This document shows positions 6,489-6,864 of a stretch of 6,864 bases of DNA, piece after piece. Position 1 is the first letter of the stretch; the number at the start of each line of letters is the position of its first letter. The position numbers and the translations under genes are program-made. Source of the stretch: Paracoccaceae bacterium (GTDB lineage: Bacteria > Pseudomonadota > Alphaproteobacteria > Rhodobacterales > Rhodobacteraceae); NCBI GenBank assembly GCA_003565055.1, contig PXDM01000483.1, positions 1 to 6,864 on the forward strand, given 5' to 3'. The notes below the pieces were generated by a model. It ran no database searches. It had not been told where the DNA came from and was given only the letters and a program-made list of their open reading frames with translations.

Positions 6489-6517
6489 GCTCTACTTATT
6501 GAGACAAATAAGAGAGC
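6489..6517. repeat. Inverted repeat in the senC-regA gap, covering the regA ribosome site
   Basis: Arms GCTCT-a-CTTATT (6489-6500) and AATAAGAGAGC (6507-6517) pair over 11 bp with one unpaired A, around a 6-base loop. The element ends 6 bases before the regA-like ATG at 6524, and the right arm contains AAGAGAG, the only ribosome-site candidate. As RNA it would hide that site; as DNA it could be an operator. There is no U-run, so it is not a typical terminator. AT-rich arms stand out from the local base composition. Confidence 0.45.
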
Positions 6518-6523
6518 TTGTGC

Positions 6524-6691
6524 ATGACAACAGATCCCGCGACTGACCTTGATCTTGGCCCGGACGCCTCGCTGCTTCTGGTCGATGAAGCGCACAACCT
6601 GCCCGAACGCGTGCGGGACACACTCAGCTTCTACGAATCCGCCTCCCAGGCCCGGGGTTTGACCGCGGCATGGTGGCCCATTACCTCCTGA
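6524..6691 (+). pseudogene. regA: regA (prrA) 5' end, broken after about 21 codons and joined to foreign sequence
   Basis: The ATG at 6524, just after senC, opens a frame of 55 codons ending at TGA 6689-6691. Residues 9-21 (LDLGPDASLLLVD) match the opening of RegA response regulators, where LLLVDDDEPF leads into the phospho-acceptor receiver domain of a ~184-residue protein. Here LLLVD is followed instead by EAHNLPERVRDTLSFYE, a helicase-like segment, and then by a tail out of frame with the next gene piece. The receiver aspartate, conserved lysine and helix-turn-helix domain are all missing. Position, order (senC then regA) and the N-terminal match support the identity; the break is most likely a chimeric join rather than natural decay. 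Confidence 0.7.
6575..6651 (+). other. Fragment of a DEAH-box (DinG/Rad3-like) helicase gene
   Basis: In the same frame as the regA start, residues LLLVDEAHNLPERVRDTLSFYES read as the Walker B/DEAH motif II region of an XPD/DinG-type helicase, where VDEAHNLPxR is characteristic. Only about 25 codons are present, with no Walker A or later motifs. The shared LLLVD-E/D coding bases make the exact left boundary ambiguous, consistent with a join at microhomology. The right boundary is somewhere around 6640-6655. Confidence 0.5.
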
Positions 6692-6864
6692 TGCTGGCCG
6701 TTGCGACCACCGTGGGGTTCGCCGCCTGGGGGCACCTGACCAGCCGTCTAGCCCGGCAAGGCGTCGACATGCTCCGGGTGATCAGCGTGGGGCTGGTGTT
6801 GTTCTGTGTCACGCTCGCCCTGCTCGCCTGGCACCCGGGATACGGACTGCTGGCCATCTGGCCG
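6652..6864 (+). CDS. Internal fragment of an MFS-type membrane transporter (runs off the window)
   Basis: In the frame beginning PGFDRGMVAHYLLMLAVAT, 71 codons stay open to the window end. The piece shows one hydrophobic helix (AHYLLMLAVATTVGFAAWG), the cytoplasmic-loop-like GHLTSRLARQGVD, then a second helix (VISVGLVLFCVTLALLAW). The G-x(3)-D/T-R-x-A/G-R-x-G type loop between two helices is typical of major facilitator transporters. There is no ribosome site or credible start before it, so it is an internal piece of a longer gene joined to the helicase fragment in a different frame. The substrate is unknown and the family call is tentative. Confidence 0.45.

Noticed and set aside
1..6864. 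CRISPR arrays, insertion sequences, tRNA or rRNA genes
   Set aside because: I saw no regular spaced repeats, transposase motifs, terminal inverted repeats with target duplications, or RNA gene signatures anywhere in the window.

Overview
The window is chromosomal DNA from an alphaproteobacterium, most likely of the Rhodobacteraceae (Rhodobacter/Paracoccus/Roseobacter group). It is GC-rich and densely coded. Its cytochrome bc1 subunits match the Rhodobacter capsulatus/sphaeroides proteins as I remember them, down to the numbering of the cytochrome b haem ligands. It also carries the regB-senC part of the RegB/RegA (PrrB/PrrA) redox-signalling locus typical of that group. No database was searched; family calls rest on motifs and recalled sequences.

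Layout from left to right. Positions 1-259 (minus) hold the start of a DMT/EamA-type membrane transporter that runs off the edge. A strong intrinsic terminator at 315-349 closes the petABC operon, which lies on the minus strand from 3124 down to 370: Rieske Fe-S protein, cytochrome b, cytochrome c1. Upstream of petA is a regulatory stretch of about 200 bp with four T4/A4 tracts spaced exactly 11 bp apart. Next, on the same strand, come a glutathione S-transferase-like gene (3329-3952) and a 94-residue protein of unknown function (3949-4233). Their ends overlap as ATGA, and a plausible promoter lies just upstream. Then regB, the redox sensor kinase (4315-5703, minus), diverges from senC/prrC, a Sco-type copper chaperone (5836-6456, plus), across a 132-bp control region with inverted repeats. 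In relatives senC is followed by regA, and a regA-like start does appear at 6524.

The last ~280 bases are abnormal. The regA-like reading frame runs only about 21 codons (to LLLVD) and then becomes a DEAH-box helicase motif segment. After roughly 25 residues that gives way, in another frame, to a piece of a multi-spanning membrane protein resembling an MFS transporter. Two joins between unrelated gene families within ~130 bp at the window end look like an assembly or amplification chimera, or less likely a real rearrangement that destroyed regA.

Functionally the intact part is one theme: respiratory and redox electron flow. RegB senses the quinone/thiol redox state, SenC supports copper delivery to cytochrome oxidase and modulates the signal, and the bc1 complex is the quinol-oxidising enzyme whose genes this type of regulator commonly controls. 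I found no tRNA, rRNA, CRISPR array, insertion sequence or phage gene, and no convincing undescribed system.
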